Shown: positions 6,163 through 6,542 of the stretch, piece after piece
How the letters are laid out: each line of letters starts with the position of its first letter
Numbering within the stretch: the stretch's first letter is position 1
Assembly (NCBI GenBank): GCA_031423755.1
Contig: JANPGC010000131.1
Location: 1 to 6,542 of the forward strand
Direction of reading: 5' to 3'
DNA: 6,542 nt
DNA from: JANMEX01 sp031423755
GTDB lineage: Bacteria > Pseudomonadota > Alphaproteobacteria > Rhizobiales > Rhizobiaceae
The notes under the pieces: model-generated
Told to the model about the DNA's origin: nothing
Databases searched by the model: none
The model's input: only the letters and a program-made list of their open reading frames with translations
Translations under genes and position numbers: made by a program

Positions 6163-6266
6163 CCTGCCTGATTGCGGCCGAACATGACCGAGATTTAATT
6201 TGTATTCTGACCCACCCCGGACGATTTACCAGTTAAACTGTTTGATGGCATGGAAAGGAAATATTG
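6163..6266. promoter_or_regulatory. Divergent promoter region between the PhzF and adaptor protein genes
   Basis: This short gap between oppositely oriented genes is AT-richer than its surroundings. On the plus strand a -10-like TTTAAT (6194-6199, five of six) follows a poor -35, TTGCGG (6172-6177), after 16 bases. It would leave a leader of about 60 bases before the ATG at 6267. An 11-base palindrome, CAGTT-A-AACTG (6230-6240), lies within that leader and could be a small operator, though a chance occurrence is possible. No clear minus-strand promoter was found for the PhzF gene. Confidence 0.3.
6255..6259 (+). promoter_or_regulatory. Ribosome binding site of the adaptor protein gene
   Basis: AAGGA lies seven bases before the ATG at 6267. 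It marks the start of a gene that is cut by the right window edge and so has no stop in view. Confidence 0.65.
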
Positions 6267-6542
6267 ATGGATCAGGAAGCGGGCAAACGCCCCATGGCCG
6301 GAAATCCCGATATTGCCGTTGCGTTGTCGCTCGACAAATCTGGCCGTGGCCGCCGCAGCTGGCGGCGCTGGTTGCGCTATGCGCTTGTGCCGCTGCTTTT
6401 GATTGGCGGACTATATGGCTACCAGTCTTGGACATCTGCCGCCGCCGTTACGAAAGTCTACACAACCGAGGCCGCCGCCAAAGGTGACATTGTCGTGCTC
6501 GTAAGCGCCACCGGCACATTGCAGCCGCTGGAAAGCGTGCAG
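6267..6542 (+). CDS. Periplasmic adaptor (membrane fusion) protein, HlyD/MacA type, 5' part
   Basis: The first 92 residues are visible and the frame is open to the right edge. A cytoplasmic N-terminus of about 36 residues ends in a strongly basic segment (SGRGRRSWRRWLR, 25-37). One membrane anchor follows at about 38-54 (YALVPLLLIGGLYGYQS). The periplasmic part then opens with the typical first strand of adaptor proteins (AAAKGDIVVLVSATGTLQPL, about 69-88), in the style of MacA-like subunits of tripartite efflux systems. Such proteins link an inner-membrane ABC or RND pump to an outer-membrane channel. The pump genes would be expected just downstream, outside the window. The basic stretch before the anchor fits the positive-inside rule. 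The MacA-like assignment, as opposed to an RND or type I secretion adaptor, rests on this short stretch only. Confidence 0.85.
   Translation, partial: MDQEAGKRPMAGNPDIAVALSLDKSGRGRRSWRRWLRYALVPLLLIGGLYGYQSWTSAAAVTKVYTTEAAAKGDIVVLVSATGTLQPLESVQ

Overview
The window looks like chromosomal DNA of an alphaproteobacterium, most likely of the order Hyphomicrobiales. The grounds are high-GC coding sequence with matching codon use, a palindromic repeat of a type familiar in rhizobial-type genomes, and gene families common there. No marker in the window fixes the genus.

Left end (1-820, + strand): the 3' part of an uncharacterised protein gene that is open to the left edge. Its reading frame runs straight through a long imperfect palindromic repeat (core 76-220). 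Bases 821-1147 hold no convincing gene and probably carry the control region of the next operon.

Centre left (1148-3736, + strand): a tightly packed three-gene operon. It encodes an ECF sigma factor, a one-pass membrane anti-sigma factor without zinc ligands (start and stop overlap as ATGA), and an exported subtilisin-like (S8) serine protease that overlaps the anti-sigma gene by 11 bases. The layout suggests a cell-envelope signalling module in which the anti-sigma factor holds the sigma factor at the membrane. The periplasmic part of the anti-sigma factor resembles the protease's own pro-domain, so a direct contact between the two is plausible. This is the most interesting part of the window.

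Centre right (3751-4962, - strand): a major facilitator transporter of the monocarboxylate/oxalate-formate type, convergent with the protease (14 bases between the stops). Next comes a tRNA-Lys(CUU) gene on the - strand with an encoded CCA end and a good sigma70-type promoter, and then a PhzF-family isomerase-like gene, also on the - strand.

Right end (6267-6542, + strand): the 5' end of a membrane fusion (periplasmic adaptor) protein of the HlyD/MacA type, divergent from the PhzF gene across a short AT-rich region. Its partner ABC transporter or outer-membrane genes, if present, lie beyond the window.

No transposase, CRISPR array, phage gene or rRNA is visible.
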